Source of the DNA: a candidate division KSB1 bacterium
GTDB lineage: Bacteria > Zhuqueibacterota > Zhuqueibacteria > Oceanimicrobiales > Oceanimicrobiaceae
DNA length: 45,005 nt
Assembly: GCA_022562085.1 (NCBI GenBank)
Contig: JADFPY010000005.1
Span: 1-45,005, forward strand
Direction: 5' to 3'
Shown: one piece after another, positions 15,844-24,300 of the stretch
Numbering within the stretch: the stretch's first letter is position 1
Layout: each line of letters begins with the position of its first letter
Made by a program: the position numbers and the translations under genes
Notes under the pieces: model-generated
What the model was told of the DNA's origin: nothing
What the model saw: only the letters and a program-made list of their open reading frames with translations
Database searches by the model: none

Positions 15844-16131
15844 ATGAACCAGCGAACTCAATTCGAAGAAACTCTAAGAGCCAAACTCATAGAATGGCAA
15901 ACTCAAGTTGATGAAATTAAATCAAACGCTCACCGGGTACCTCCGCAATACCAACTTGAATTCGAGCGCCAGTTGGATCTGTTGTTTGCCAAGAGCAACC
16001 TGGCCCAGGAGAAATTAGCAAAAATGCAAAACGCGAGTGATTTAGAATGGGGTGAACTGAAAGTCAGATTGGACGGCATCTGGAACGAGATTGAAAATGC
16101 CATCGACAGCGCGTCGGCGAAAATCAATTGA
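15844..16131 (+). CDS. Small coiled-coil protein (95 aa), unknown
   Basis: A 95-residue, highly charged helical protein with heptad-like spacing of hydrophobic residues across most of its length ('FEETLRAKLIEWQTQVDEIK', 'LDLLFAKSNLAQEKLAKM', 'ELKVRLDGIWNEIENAIDSA'). It resembles the small single-domain coiled-coil proteins often annotated as stress-related, but no function is established. There is no good ribosome-binding site and the gene converges on the glycosyltransferase gene 6 bases downstream. Likely real because of its regular helical pattern. Confidence 0.6.
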   Translation: MNQRTQFEETLRAKLIEWQTQVDEIKSNAHRVPPQYQLEFERQLDLLFAKSNLAQEKLAKMQNASDLEWGELKVRLDGIWNEIENAIDSASAKIN

Positions 16132-16137
16132 AGAGCA

Positions 16138-17520
16138 TTATTCGCTGTTTGATTTTAATCTCAATAAATATTTTTTACTCTTCTCTATATCTCCGGTTTT
16201 GGAATAAAGCGCGGCAAGTCGTTTCAGGATATTTAGATTTTCCGGCTCCAAAGCGAGCAACTCTTCGAAAACCTCAATTCCCTTCGGAAAATTCTGCAAC
16301 TTAATTGCCAGCCAGCCAAGCTTTTCGAGGATGTTAAAATCGTCGGGCGCCTGTTGATGTACACGCTCAAAGAGCTCTTGAGCTTTTTTAAATTTTCCGG
16401 TTTCGAGAAAATAGCTGGCTGAACCCGTTAAGGCCAATAAATTGTTTTTGTCCCTCTCAAGCGCTTTTTGAAAGCAATTGTGGGCTTTCTCCAATTTCTT
16501 TGTTTTAAAGTATCGATTCCCTAAATTGATATAAATGGCTGTTTCATCGACATACGCTTCGAGGGAAATCTCGTTGTAAGATTGCTTCTGATTGCCGATA
16601 ATGTCGAGTACGGATTCAAGGCAATCGATTTGCTTCAAAGGGTTGTCCAAATAACCGTAGATTTCATAAAGCAGTAGATAGGAAGTTGTCTGGTTTCTGG
16701 AAAGCGAAATCGCTTTTGCCGCAAATTGTACGGCTTCCGGATATTTGCCCAATTTCGTGTGCACTTCAGTCAGGTTGTTGTAAATTGAGCAGCGGATATC
16801 TTTTGGCAGCCCGCCGAGTTTCAATGCCGTATTTAATGAAGTCAGGGCCTCCTTGTATTCTTTCCGCAGGATGAGATTTTGCGCCAGGGTGAAATGGTAA
16901 TAGGCATTGTTCGGTTCCTGGGCTATTTGCCGCTTCAGGAGCTGGTAATTCCGCTCGCTCTTTTCGTGCATTTCATCTTCGCTTTTGTCGTAACCCAAAT
17001 GCATGACTTTAATATTCGAAAACCCCTCTTCGCCTTTCAACTTCGAAACGGACGGAGAGATCTGCTCGTGAATCAGGCCCGAGTATTCGATGCCCGGCAA
17101 ATTGCGAAACAAACGGTGCGCCCGGCTGATGTGCCCCTTATTATTCTCCTCCTTCGGGCTGTCGATGAGAACACTTGCGCACATTTTCGACTTATTTTCA
17201 AGCCAGCGACGCAGCTCCTTTTTTGACTCCGGGTCTAACCGCTCGTCGGCATCGAGTTGCAGAATCCAGTCACCAGTTGCGTGCTTGATGCTTTCGTTGC
17301 GGGCCGCGGCAAAATCGTCGTTCCAGGGAATGTGGTGAACTTCGGCGTCAAACTGCCTGGCGATTTCAACCGTTCTGTCCGTCGACCCGGTATCGACTAC
17401 GATGATTTCATCCACCACATCTTCGATACTTTCCAAACATTCTTGCAAATACGCTTCCTCATTTTTGACGATCATGCAAAGAGAAAGGCTCGGTTTTTTT
17501 GACTTAAAATTTGATCTCAT
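16138..17520 (-). CDS. Family 2 glycosyltransferase with C-terminal TPR repeats
   Basis: A 460-residue fusion. Residues 10-110 form a GT-A family 2 domain: SLCMIVKNEE (13-22), VVDTGSTDRT (41-50), 'FAAARNESIKHATGDWILQL' and the metal-binding DxD Asp90-Ala-Asp92. From about residue 190 to 455 there are tandem tetratricopeptide repeats ('AYYHFTLAQNLILRKEYKEA', 'AIYINLGNRYFKTKKLEKA', 'NILKRLAALYSKTGDIEKS'). No signal or membrane segment, so it acts in the cytoplasm. This architecture (GT2 plus TPR) is used for protein or peptide glycosylation as well as glycan assembly. It is the last gene of the flagellar cluster and a paralogue of the next gene, so a role in modifying flagellin or another flagellar protein is a reasonable inference. 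Confidence 0.85.
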   Translation of the reverse strand: MRSNFKSKKPSLSLCMIVKNEEAYLQECLESIEDVVDEIIVVDTGSTDRTVEIARQFDAEVHHIPWNDDFAAARNESIKHATGDWILQLDADERLDPESKKELRRWLENKSKMCASVLIDSPKEENNKGHISRAHRLFRNLPGIEYSGLIHEQISPSVSKLKGEEGFSNIKVMHLGYDKSEDEMHEKSERNYQLLKRQIAQEPNNAYYHFTLAQNLILRKEYKEALTSLNTALKLGGLPKDIRCSIYNNLTEVHTKLGKYPEAVQFAAKAISLSRNQTTSYLLLYEIYGYLDNPLKQIDCLESVLDIIGNQKQSYNEISLEAYVDETAIYINLGNRYFKTKKLEKAHNCFQKALERDKNNLLALTGSASYFLETGKFKKAQELFERVHQQAPDDFNILEKLGWLAIKLQNFPKGIEVFEELLALEPENLNILKRLAALYSKTGDIEKSKKYLLRLKSNSE

Positions 17521-17551
17521 TTTGGTTCTTCCATGCGTGGTTAAAATGTAG

Positions 17552-17571
17552 GGACCGGTCGCGACCGGTCC
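17552..17571. repeat. Perfect 20-bp palindrome between the two glycosyltransferase genes
   Basis: GGACCGGTCGCGACCGGTCC is its own reverse complement. It sits in the 89-base gap, 32 bases upstream of the downstream glycosyltransferase start and is flanked by TGTAG and TTACC. It looks like an isolated member of another REP-like family. Confidence 0.7.
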
Positions 17572-17609
17572 TTACCTCGCAACTGTTTAAGCTGTTAAAA
17601 AGAAGTTTC

Positions 17610-19265
17610 CTACGCAACTTGTCGACTTCTCAGTTCCTGTAAAACTCTGGCGTACGCCTTAACCGCGTTTGTAAAATCAGCCCAGAGCAAGGGATTATCC
17701 TCGTTCACTTGAGGATTGTTTCTGGCGATTTTAATGGCCCGGTCAAAATAATCTGCTGCGGCCAAATAATCTTTGCAGTCTACACAAAGGTAGCCAAGGT
17801 CCACCAGGCCAATCCAAAACCTGCGGTTTGACTTAACTGATTTTAGCAGCATCTCTTTTGCCCGAGAACTCTCCCCTTCTTTGCGATAAATTTTACCGAG
17901 GAAATGATAGACCTGGTACAAGTAGGTATCTGATGAACTCGCAAACAGGTTAAAAACCGGCTTACTGGTAATTTCTTTGTGCTTCTTCAGGTAATTCTGA
18001 AAAGTTTCTTTTGCCAGCTCAGGCTTTTGTTTTTGAACATAAGTTACCCCGAGAAAATAGTAGGGGTCTAGATAATTTACATTAATTTTGATCGCTTCCA
18101 GACAATATTGTTTCGCGGCCTCGTGATCTTTCTTTTCAACTGAGATGAGAGCGAGGTTATTTAAAAGCATCAAGTAGAGGTGCTGTTTTCCGACATCGTC
18201 GGCGCTTATTTTCTCGAGCGCCTGCTTTCCAAACGATGCCGCCAGATCAAATTCCTTTTTGCCGATATGCATCATACAGAGATAAAAAAGCGTGGTCACA
18301 CTGTCGGGATTTTCCTCCAGGCGTTTGTATAAGATTTCGGCATTTCGCTCTTTCTTCTTGTCCAAGTAATTCCGATCGAGGTTGTAGCCATGATGCAAAA
18401 TATTGATATCCACCGGCAGAACCTCTCCGCAGATTTGCAGCACTTCGTGAATTGGGTTGATAAAATAACAGTCCCCATTGTTTCGATAGAGCCGCACCAG
18501 ATAATGCACCGAAGGTTGGTTTTCACCAAACGTTGAGGAAACCCGGTTGTGCAAGGCCAGATAAGCACCGTTACATTTACCTTGATGGATAAGCTCCCGC
18601 ACCTTGCCCTGGTCTTCGGGGAAAAGCTCCTCGTCGGCGTCGAGTTGCAGAATCCAATCACTTGACGCCTGCTCGTTGGCAAAATTTCTGGCGGCGGCAA
18701 AATCTTTCTGCCACTCGTAATGAAAAACCTTTGCGCCAAGTTCTTGGGCGATTTCCACCGTCCTGTCTTCGGAACCGGTATCAACGACAACTATTTCGTC
18801 GGAAATTGCCTGGACACTTTTCAGGCAAGTTGCCAAATGTTTTTCTTCATTTTTAACAATGAGACAGGTGGAAAGAGTCACGTCTTTCGGCTTTGCAACT
18901 TTTTTTATTTTTTGCAGGTAAGCGTTCGTTTCTTTAAGATTGTAATTTAACTTTCCGGCTTTTTGAAAACGGGCAAGCGCCTTATTGAAGCGGCAAAATG
19001 CTACATGACTAAGTCCCAACTCAAAATGCGATTCACCATGCTTTGGATTGAACCGAACGGCCTCTTCAAAACTCTCGACCGCCTCTACATATCGGTACTG
19101 CGACCCGTGGATCATGCCAGCGAGGTAATGGAGTTCATGGTCGCTCGGGTGGGTGTCCAGCAAAGCGATTAGTTTGATGAGAGCTTCATCAACCCGGTTG
19201 GATTTGAACAGGTTGATTACTTGGTCTTTTTCTTTTTGTGGAACTCGTCTCTTCCCTGAAGACAT
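17610..19265 (-). CDS. TPR-glycosyltransferase-TPR protein
   Basis: A 551-residue paralogue of the neighbouring glycosyltransferase with an added N-terminal TPR block (about residues 15-115). The family 2 transferase domain follows: STCLIVKNEE (132-141), VVDTGSEDRT (160-169), 'FAAARNFANEQASSDWILQL' and DxD Asp209-Ala-Asp211. TPR repeats resume at about 310-540. The two genes share clear DNA similarity around the DxD segment. The protein lacks export or membrane signals. With the TPR-only gene before it and flgL beyond, it forms the tail of the flagellar transcription unit. The repeats probably hold the acceptor protein or a partner; the sugar and the acceptor cannot be told. Confidence 0.85.
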   Translation of the reverse strand: MSSGKRRVPQKEKDQVINLFKSNRVDEALIKLIALLDTHPSDHELHYLAGMIHGSQYRYVEAVESFEEAVRFNPKHGESHFELGLSHVAFCRFNKALARFQKAGKLNYNLKETNAYLQKIKKVAKPKDVTLSTCLIVKNEEKHLATCLKSVQAISDEIVVVDTGSEDRTVEIAQELGAKVFHYEWQKDFAAARNFANEQASSDWILQLDADEELFPEDQGKVRELIHQGKCNGAYLALHNRVSSTFGENQPSVHYLVRLYRNNGDCYFINPIHEVLQICGEVLPVDINILHHGYNLDRNYLDKKKERNAEILYKRLEENPDSVTTLFYLCMMHIGKKEFDLAASFGKQALEKISADDVGKQHLYLMLLNNLALISVEKKDHEAAKQYCLEAIKINVNYLDPYYFLGVTYVQKQKPELAKETFQNYLKKHKEITSKPVFNLFASSSDTYLYQVYHFLGKIYRKEGESSRAKEMLLKSVKSNRRFWIGLVDLGYLCVDCKDYLAAADYFDRAIKIARNNPQVNEDNPLLWADFTNAVKAYARVLQELRSRQVA

Positions 19266-19357
19266 GATTTTTAAGATTTATGATTTGTTCAGATAGTTGC
19301 GGAGTTGATCAATTCCCCTATTCGGGCTTTGAGAAACAAATGTTTCGCTTATTATTC

Positions 19358-19382
19358 GGTTCCAAAGCTGAGCTTTGGAACC
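19358..19382. repeat. 25-bp REP palindrome, single copy
   Basis: GGTTCCAAAGCT and AGCTTTGGAACC flank a single G. It belongs to the same 'TTCCAAAGC..GCTTTGGAA' family seen at 21128, 27713, 30034, 30088, 34662 and 36984. It lies in the 158-base gap between the TPR gene and the TPR-glycosyltransferase gene. Confidence 0.75.
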
Positions 19383-19423
19383 AGAGTTACTTTTGGACAG
19401 CCCGCCAGAGAAAGAATATTAGC

Positions 19424-20014
19424 TTATTTCTGAACCAATTCTTCCTCAGACAACTTTTCCAAAGCATCCTTAGCAGATTTATTTTTGGGATCGATTCCCA
19501 GAACCTTCTCCAAAATAAACCGCGTAGATTCAACATCTCCGATCTCGAAATAAAGCCGGGCGACGTTCAGAAGTGATTCGATATCATCCCCGTGCTGTTT
19601 TAAAATTTTCTGATAGGTCTCAATGCCTTTTTCATACTCTTTGGTAGCGATATAAATCTCCGCCAGATTCTTTTGTGCATCTAAAAATTTCGGGTCGATT
19701 TGGACAGCTTTTTCGAATGAGTCTCTGGCAGATTCATCCTCACCTAAATTTGCCGCGACAACGCCGTAACTGTTCAAAATGGCGCCGTTCTCACCACAAA
19801 AACTCAAAGCGCGTTCAAAATAGTTTTTTGCATCTTCATACTTTTCTTCATACTGACAGATAATGCCCAAGCCATAAATCGCTTCGAGATTTTCAGGCTC
19901 TCGTTCCAGGGTTTGTTTGTAGCTTTCCTGTGCTGCTTTGAAATTGCCCTGTTGCAAAAATTGGCTGCCTTCCAATAGTTTAACAGTGTCAGGCTGTGAT
20001 TGATTCGATTCCAT
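19424..20014 (-). CDS. Tetratricopeptide repeat protein
   Basis: A 196-residue soluble protein made almost wholly of TPR units: 'FLQQGNFKAAQESYKQTLER', 'AIYGLGIICQYEEKYEDAKN', 'NLAEIYIATKEYEKGIETYQ', 'NVARLYFEIGDVESTRFILE'. It has no signal peptide. It lies between flgL and the two glycosyltransferase-TPR genes, whose repeats it resembles, so it may belong to the same protein-modification group. A sigma- or chaperone-like function for a flagellar substrate is an alternative. Confidence 0.8.
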   Translation of the reverse strand: MESNQSQPDTVKLLEGSQFLQQGNFKAAQESYKQTLEREPENLEAIYGLGIICQYEEKYEDAKNYFERALSFCGENGAILNSYGVVAANLGEDESARDSFEKAVQIDPKFLDAQKNLAEIYIATKEYEKGIETYQKILKQHGDDIESLLNVARLYFEIGDVESTRFILEKVLGIDPKNKSAKDALEKLSEEELVQK

Positions 20015-20044
20015 GATTCAATTTCTCCTAAAGTTTTTTCGTCT

Positions 20045-20155
20045 TTTGTGAGCAACCATATGGAGCGAAGCAAGCTCAAAGCAGAAGACTGCCTCGCCAT
20101 CCTATTTTTATTTTAAACCGATTAAAGGAAAAGCCGGGGCTGCTCGCAATGACAT
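20045..20155. repeat. Dispersed repeat of the 'GTCATTGCGAGC' type
   Basis: On the - strand this stretch begins ATGTCATTGCGAGCAGCCC and runs through GGATGGCGAGGCAGTC, TCTGCTTTGAGCTTGC and TTCGCTCCATATGG. Such 'CATTGCGAG ... GAAGC' elements are common dispersed repeats in many bacteria. It fills the gap between flgL and the TPR gene. Confidence 0.5.
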
Positions 20156-20164
20156 TTTATTTTT

Positions 20165-21058
20165 TTAACTAACGAAATCAACTAAGCTGGTTTGAATCAC
20201 CTCAGCCATCGTCCTCAGGGCTGTGGTCGTTGCATTTTCAAGTATTTGCAAATTCACGATTTCTTCAACAATATCCGTGTCTTGAATTTTGGATAAGAAC
20301 TCTGCGAGATTGATATTCTCCGTTTCAATGAGCTGCTCTGTTAAAGTCAATCTATTTTGGATGACCCCAAACTCCGCAGAAAAAGACGTCACTTGATCAA
20401 GCGCACTACCCAATTCATCAATAGCATTTTGAATAGCGTTGGTATCGTTGCTCTCCAGACTCTGCTTCAAAGCAATCAGTTCGGCAAAAATGTCAACGCC
20501 GCCTGCCGGTGAAAAAATGTCTGCGCCAGATTTGTTGTATGTCACCTGGGTGTCAAAGCCGATATTACTTTTGATATCCGCATCGTTGCCGTTATAAGTG
20601 ATGACATCGCCGGATCTGGTAAACGGCTTTGTGCCAGTAGTCTGGGTGCCGCCAAAAACAAATCGGCCTTTGAACCTTGAGTTGCCTTGATCGATTATAT
20701 TGTCAATGAGCTGATCGATATTTTTAGCCAAACTCTGCCTCGCCTCGGCGTTTACCGTATCCGAACCTCCCTGAATTGCGATGCTTTTAGCCGTTTCCAG
20801 GTCGTCGCTAATCGCCTGCAGGGCGGCTTCGGAATTTGTGGTAAAACCCCTGATCTGCGTGATATTTTTTAAATACTGCTCGTTCCGGCTGATCAGAACT
20901 TTGAATTGCTGAATTTGCAAAGTGCCGGCCGGATCATCGGACGGCCGCCGCACTTTCTTCGTGGTCGCGATGTTGAGCTGCGCCTCATTCATCATCTGCA
21001 GGTTTCTCTGCACCGCCGACAGCATATTCCCGGCAATCATTTTATTGGTTATTCGCAT
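20165..21058 (-). CDS. flgL: Flagellar hook-filament junction protein FlgL (HAP3)
   Basis: A 297-residue flagellin-like junction protein. The N-terminal D0/D1 helix region is typical (MRITNKMIAGNML, 'RRPSDDPAGTLQIQQFK') and the C-terminal helix ends 'TTALRTMAEVIQTSLVDFVS'. It joins the hook-side FlgK ring to the filament outside the cell and is secreted by the flagellar export apparatus, hence no Sec signal. It follows flgK by 191 bases, a gap filled by a composite REP element. No fliW or csrA follows, unlike in many lineages. Confidence 0.93.
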   Translation of the reverse strand: MRITNKMIAGNMLSAVQRNLQMMNEAQLNIATTKKVRRPSDDPAGTLQIQQFKVLISRNEQYLKNITQIRGFTTNSEAALQAISDDLETAKSIAIQGGSDTVNAEARQSLAKNIDQLIDNIIDQGNSRFKGRFVFGGTQTTGTKPFTRSGDVITYNGNDADIKSNIGFDTQVTYNKSGADIFSPAGGVDIFAELIALKQSLESNDTNAIQNAIDELGSALDQVTSFSAEFGVIQNRLTLTEQLIETENINLAEFLSKIQDTDIVEEIVNLQILENATTTALRTMAEVIQTSLVDFVS

Positions 21059-21127
21059 ATCAACTCCAAATTACTTCTGGCTACTCTCTTCATCTCTCAT
21101 TACCAAAGCTCCTGCTTCCATCTCTCC

Positions 21128-21231
21128 TTCCCAAGCTCATGCTTGGGAATGCCAGCTCACGCGAGCGTAACTACCTTTGCGAAACGGAGTTTCACGTCCA
21201 ATTCCATGCCAAAGTGGAGCTTCGGAATGAG
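21128..21231. repeat. Composite three-palindrome REP element, copy 1
   Basis: Three palindromes in fixed order fill the flgK-flgL gap: TTCCCAAGC-TCAT-GCTTGGGAA (21128-21149), a GCGAAAC-GGA-GTTTCAC unit (about 21178-21194), and ATTCCATGCC..GGAGCTTCGGAAT (21201-21229) followed by GAG. The same triplet occurs at 27713-27795 and 34662-34753. Confidence 0.7.
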
Positions 21232-21249
21232 TGAGGATTACAAATCTCA

Positions 21250-22629
21250 TCACACCATATTCAAAATCGTCTGCGTCATCTCATCAACCGTCGTCACGAG
21301 CCTGGCCGCGGCCGTGAACGCCTGTTGCGCTTCAATTAAATTGATCATTTCCTCATCCAGGGAAACACCGGAAATCGAATCCCGGGTAAACTCGAGTTTT
21401 TCAACGGTAATTGCAAAACTATCCTGAAAGAAATCAGACTCCTGCGCCTGACTTCCGATTGAAGAAATCAGTGAATTGTAGAAATCACTGAAGGTAAAAT
21501 GACCGTCGTTCATAACCAAACTATCTTGCAAATTCGCAAGCGAGAGCGCGGTGTTGTTATTTCCGGGTTCATTCAAGGCATCCGAAGCAGCGATGAGATT
21601 TGCATCGGCCAGAATTGCCGGATTGAGATCGATATCTGCCGCACCGGTTACATTGGCGTCAAATAAATCCGTTCCGGTGATACCATCCAGATTGTAGCCG
21701 GTCGAGTGAATGGCGTTGACTTGCTGCGCCAGATTCACCGCCAACTCATCCAGTTGAACCAGATAATCAGCAACGTGAGTGTCTCGGGTATCTAAAATCC
21801 CCTTAATTGAGCCATTGCTAATACCCGCGACTTGCCCGCCATTTTTGAACACCACTTTCGGCCCGATCGCTGTTGCAGATTCTACACTCAAAGCCAATTC
21901 CTGCGTCTGAGTATCCACGACCAAATGCCTGCCGCCGACAATCACATTGATGCCGCCGCTGGCATTTTCAATCGTTTTTACATCCACCAATTTCGAAAGC
22001 TCGTCGAGCAGCAAGGAACGTTTATCGCGCAAATCGTTAGCGTTACCGCCGCTCACTTCCTCATTAACAATTTTTTCATTCAGGTGGGCGACCTGAGATG
22101 TCAAGCGATTTACTTCCTCGACTTTTTTCCCCAGCTCCGTATTCAACTGCTGCTGGTAATCCGTCAATTGCCGGTTAATTCGTCTGAAGGTATTTTTTAA
22201 ACTCACCGCTTTTTCGCGGACAATAATTCGGGCGGTAGTGATTTCAGGATCGTTCGCCAGGTCGTGAAACGAATCGAAGAAATCCTCCAGATTTCTGGTG
22301 AGACCGAAATCCGACGGCTCACCGAAAATATCTTCGATAAAATGCAAGGCCGTGCTTTTAAATTCATACTGGTAAAAATTGGGCCGCTCATTCAAGAGCT
22401 GCTGTTCGATAAAGTTGCTGTGGATGCGCTCGATGCCCTGAATGTTCACACCCGAGCCAAGAATTCCCTGCGGCGTCACCACCGATTTGCCCGCCGAAAG
22501 CATAATTCGCTGACGGGAGTACCCCTCGGTATTGACGTTGGCGATATTGTTACTTGCCACACTCATGGCGCTTTGATGCGCTTGCAGCGCCCGTCGTGCG
22601 ATTCCAAGTATTCTTGATAAGTCAGGCAT
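21250..22629 (-). CDS. flgK: Flagellar hook-filament junction protein FlgK (HAP1)
   Basis: A 459-residue axial protein. The flagellar rod/hook N-terminal motif is present ('ARRALQAHQSAMSVASNNIA', NVNTEGYSRQR) and the C-terminal domain ends 'LIEAQQAFTAAARLVTTVDE' and MTQTILNMV. It forms the first junction ring between hook and filament. It is transcribed after flgN with a 204-base gap that holds an ATGAC-type repeat, and before flgL. Its size is at the short end for the family, consistent with a small variable middle. Confidence 0.94.
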   Translation of the reverse strand: MPDLSRILGIARRALQAHQSAMSVASNNIANVNTEGYSRQRIMLSAGKSVVTPQGILGSGVNIQGIERIHSNFIEQQLLNERPNFYQYEFKSTALHFIEDIFGEPSDFGLTRNLEDFFDSFHDLANDPEITTARIIVREKAVSLKNTFRRINRQLTDYQQQLNTELGKKVEEVNRLTSQVAHLNEKIVNEEVSGGNANDLRDKRSLLLDELSKLVDVKTIENASGGINVIVGGRHLVVDTQTQELALSVESATAIGPKVVFKNGGQVAGISNGSIKGILDTRDTHVADYLVQLDELAVNLAQQVNAIHSTGYNLDGITGTDLFDANVTGAADIDLNPAILADANLIAASDALNEPGNNNTALSLANLQDSLVMNDGHFTFSDFYNSLISSIGSQAQESDFFQDSFAITVEKLEFTRDSISGVSLDEEMINLIEAQQAFTAAARLVTTVDEMTQTILNMV

Positions 22630-22833
22630 TGTCTAGTTTGTGATTCCTAAATAACGTGCATTAATTAAAGGTTCTTAGTAAGAATCTAAAATCTGTTTTG
22701 AGGTTGTCATTCAGTCATTTATTGTCAGTGGCCTCATGACCCAATGACATAAATGTCGTTTAATGACTGATCCTGAATTTTAAAACTACCAAGAAATACG
22801 ATTCATCTGAAACAATAATTCGTAATTGTTTTT

Positions 22834-23334
22834 CTAGATAGAGTGATCTAACATTTTATATTTACCAACCCTGGTTTGCAGCTTGCCATCCTCTTGATAA
22901 ATAGAAGCCTTGTCATTTCCACCCAAAAGTATCTTCATACTCTTTTCGATAAACCGCAGCGAATAGTTCAAAAGAAACTGGTTGCTCTTATTCAGCGTTC
23001 GAATTTTTTCAACAAGCGACATCAATAAATCGCGCTGTTCCCGAAGCCGCTCGGCATATTTTCCTTCTACTTCTTCGATTATTTTGCTCAGACGAGGATT
23101 CAGGTCATCGAGTGAAAGTTTTTCCGCCAATTCCTTCGTTTTCGCTAACCTTTCGGTTTCAATCGCTTTCGTTTTATTTGCGAGTTTATTTTCACTTTGG
23201 ACATACTTATTTAATCGTTCAGTTTGGCCCTCAACTATAGCTCTTTGTTTCTCATGGAGCGTTTTTAATAGCTGCTTAAAGGCATCTATTTCGCTGGCGA
23301 TAATCGAAATTAAGTCTTCTACAATTGCATCCAT
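22834..23334 (-). CDS. flgN: FlgN-like flagellar export chaperone
   Basis: A 166-residue, almost wholly helical, charged protein. Its N-terminal segment 'LISIIASEIDAFKQLLKTLH' and its place directly between flgJ and flgK match FlgN, the cytoplasmic chaperone that escorts FlgK and FlgL to the export gate. The family is weakly conserved in sequence, so position carries much of the call. It starts 3 bases after the flgJ stop, which shows tight coupling. The usual flgM gene beside flgN is absent. Confidence 0.75.
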   Translation of the reverse strand: MDAIVEDLISIIASEIDAFKQLLKTLHEKQRAIVEGQTERLNKYVQSENKLANKTKAIETERLAKTKELAEKLSLDDLNPRLSKIIEEVEGKYAERLREQRDLLMSLVEKIRTLNKSNQFLLNYSLRFIEKSMKILLGGNDKASIYQEDGKLQTRVGKYKMLDHSI

Positions 23335-23337
23335 GGG

Positions 23338-24123
23338 CTACATTTCCCGATAAGCACTTAAAACTTTCTTCACATACACTTGGGTCTCTTCATAGGGTGG
23401 CATGCCGTTGAACTTTTCAACAGCTGCCGGGCCGGCGTTGTATGCGCTTAGGGCAAGCTTAAGGTTCCCCTCAAAACGCTCTAGCTGCTGTTTAAAATAA
23501 TTGACGCCGCCGAAAATATTCTGCTCCGGGTGATACCGGTTCTTAACGCCCATTTGTTCTGCTGTACTTTTCATCAGCTGCATCAAGCCAACCGCGCCTT
23601 TTTTAGATATCGCTTTTGCATTGTAATTAGATTCCACTTTTATGATTGCTTCGACCAGCTTTGCATCGACGCCAAATTTGTCGGCTGCTTTATTAATAAT
23701 CGAACGGTCCCAATTGCGGTCCATCTTCTGAGTTGAAATTCGTCTGACTGGACGCAGCCAATAGTCGGCGAGTGTTGCTCCCGGTGCCGACTCTTCCTGT
23801 CCGTTGTCCTTATGCAGGCTTTTAATTATAATATCGGACAAACCGAAGCCGCCCTTGCTCGCAATTGCCTGAGCGATGTTTTCATCAAACATTCTATGGT
23901 ACATATCGCTCGACATTCCCTGGCCGAATAACCCGGAATTAATGCTGCGTCGCATATTGCTCAAAATCTGGGTAATGAAAATGGCCTCGAAATTCTGGGC
24001 CGCCTTTTTGAGCTTCTCGAACCTCGGGTTGGCCTCTTTCTTTTGCGCCAGATCGACGTAATCCAGTTTGGCCTTTGCAATATTGTTTAAAATTGAGTTT
24101 GTACCGTCTGTGCTGATTTTCAA
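23338..24123 (-). CDS. flgJ: FlgJ-type rod-binding protein fused to an SLT lytic transglycosylase
   Basis: A 261-residue two-domain protein. Residues 35-103 are the rod-binding domain ('FEAIFITQILSNMRRSINSG', 'FDENIAQAIASKGGFGLSDI'). Residues 138-260 form an SLT-type lytic transglycosylase with catalytic Glu164 (IIKVESNYN), GAVGLMQL (176-183) and SAYNAGPAAV (226-235). It would cap rod assembly and open the peptidoglycan for the rod. In enterobacteria the second domain is a glucosaminidase of another fold; here the cutting domain is a transglycosylase. No classical signal peptide is seen, consistent with export through the flagellar gate. Confidence 0.9.
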   Translation of the reverse strand: MKISTDGTNSILNNIAKAKLDYVDLAQKKEANPRFEKLKKAAQNFEAIFITQILSNMRRSINSGLFGQGMSSDMYHRMFDENIAQAIASKGGFGLSDIIIKSLHKDNGQEESAPGATLADYWLRPVRRISTQKMDRNWDRSIINKAADKFGVDAKLVEAIIKVESNYNAKAISKKGAVGLMQLMKSTAEQMGVKNRYHPEQNIFGGVNYFKQQLERFEGNLKLALSAYNAGPAAVEKFNGMPPYEETQVYVKKVLSAYREM

Positions 24124-24224
24124 ATTCTTTGTTCTTGTGTGTGATTTCTAAATATAATCGAAATGGATAAAAATGTTTGTGTGTTTGTTCAGGTGCGAAT
24201 ACTATCTGAGAACAATTAAAATCT

Positions 24225-24300
24225 TTAAACACTTTAACACCCGAACACCCTAACACCCCCCTTTAATTCCCCCTTCGAGGGGGGACTAAGGGGGGGTGTT
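24225..24300. repeat. GTGTTNNN array and long GC palindrome next to the flgI stop
   Basis: Complementary GTGTTNNN units (AACACTTTAACACCCGAACA...) occupy 24227-24256. They run into a two-level palindrome: outer arms AACACCCCCCTT (from about 24252) and AAGGGGGGGTGTT (to 24300), inner arms CCCCC-TTCGA-GGGGG. The last bases of the palindrome (TTA, 24299-24301) are the flgI stop codon on the - strand. No T-run follows on the - strand, so it is not a standard terminator. Confidence 0.65.
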
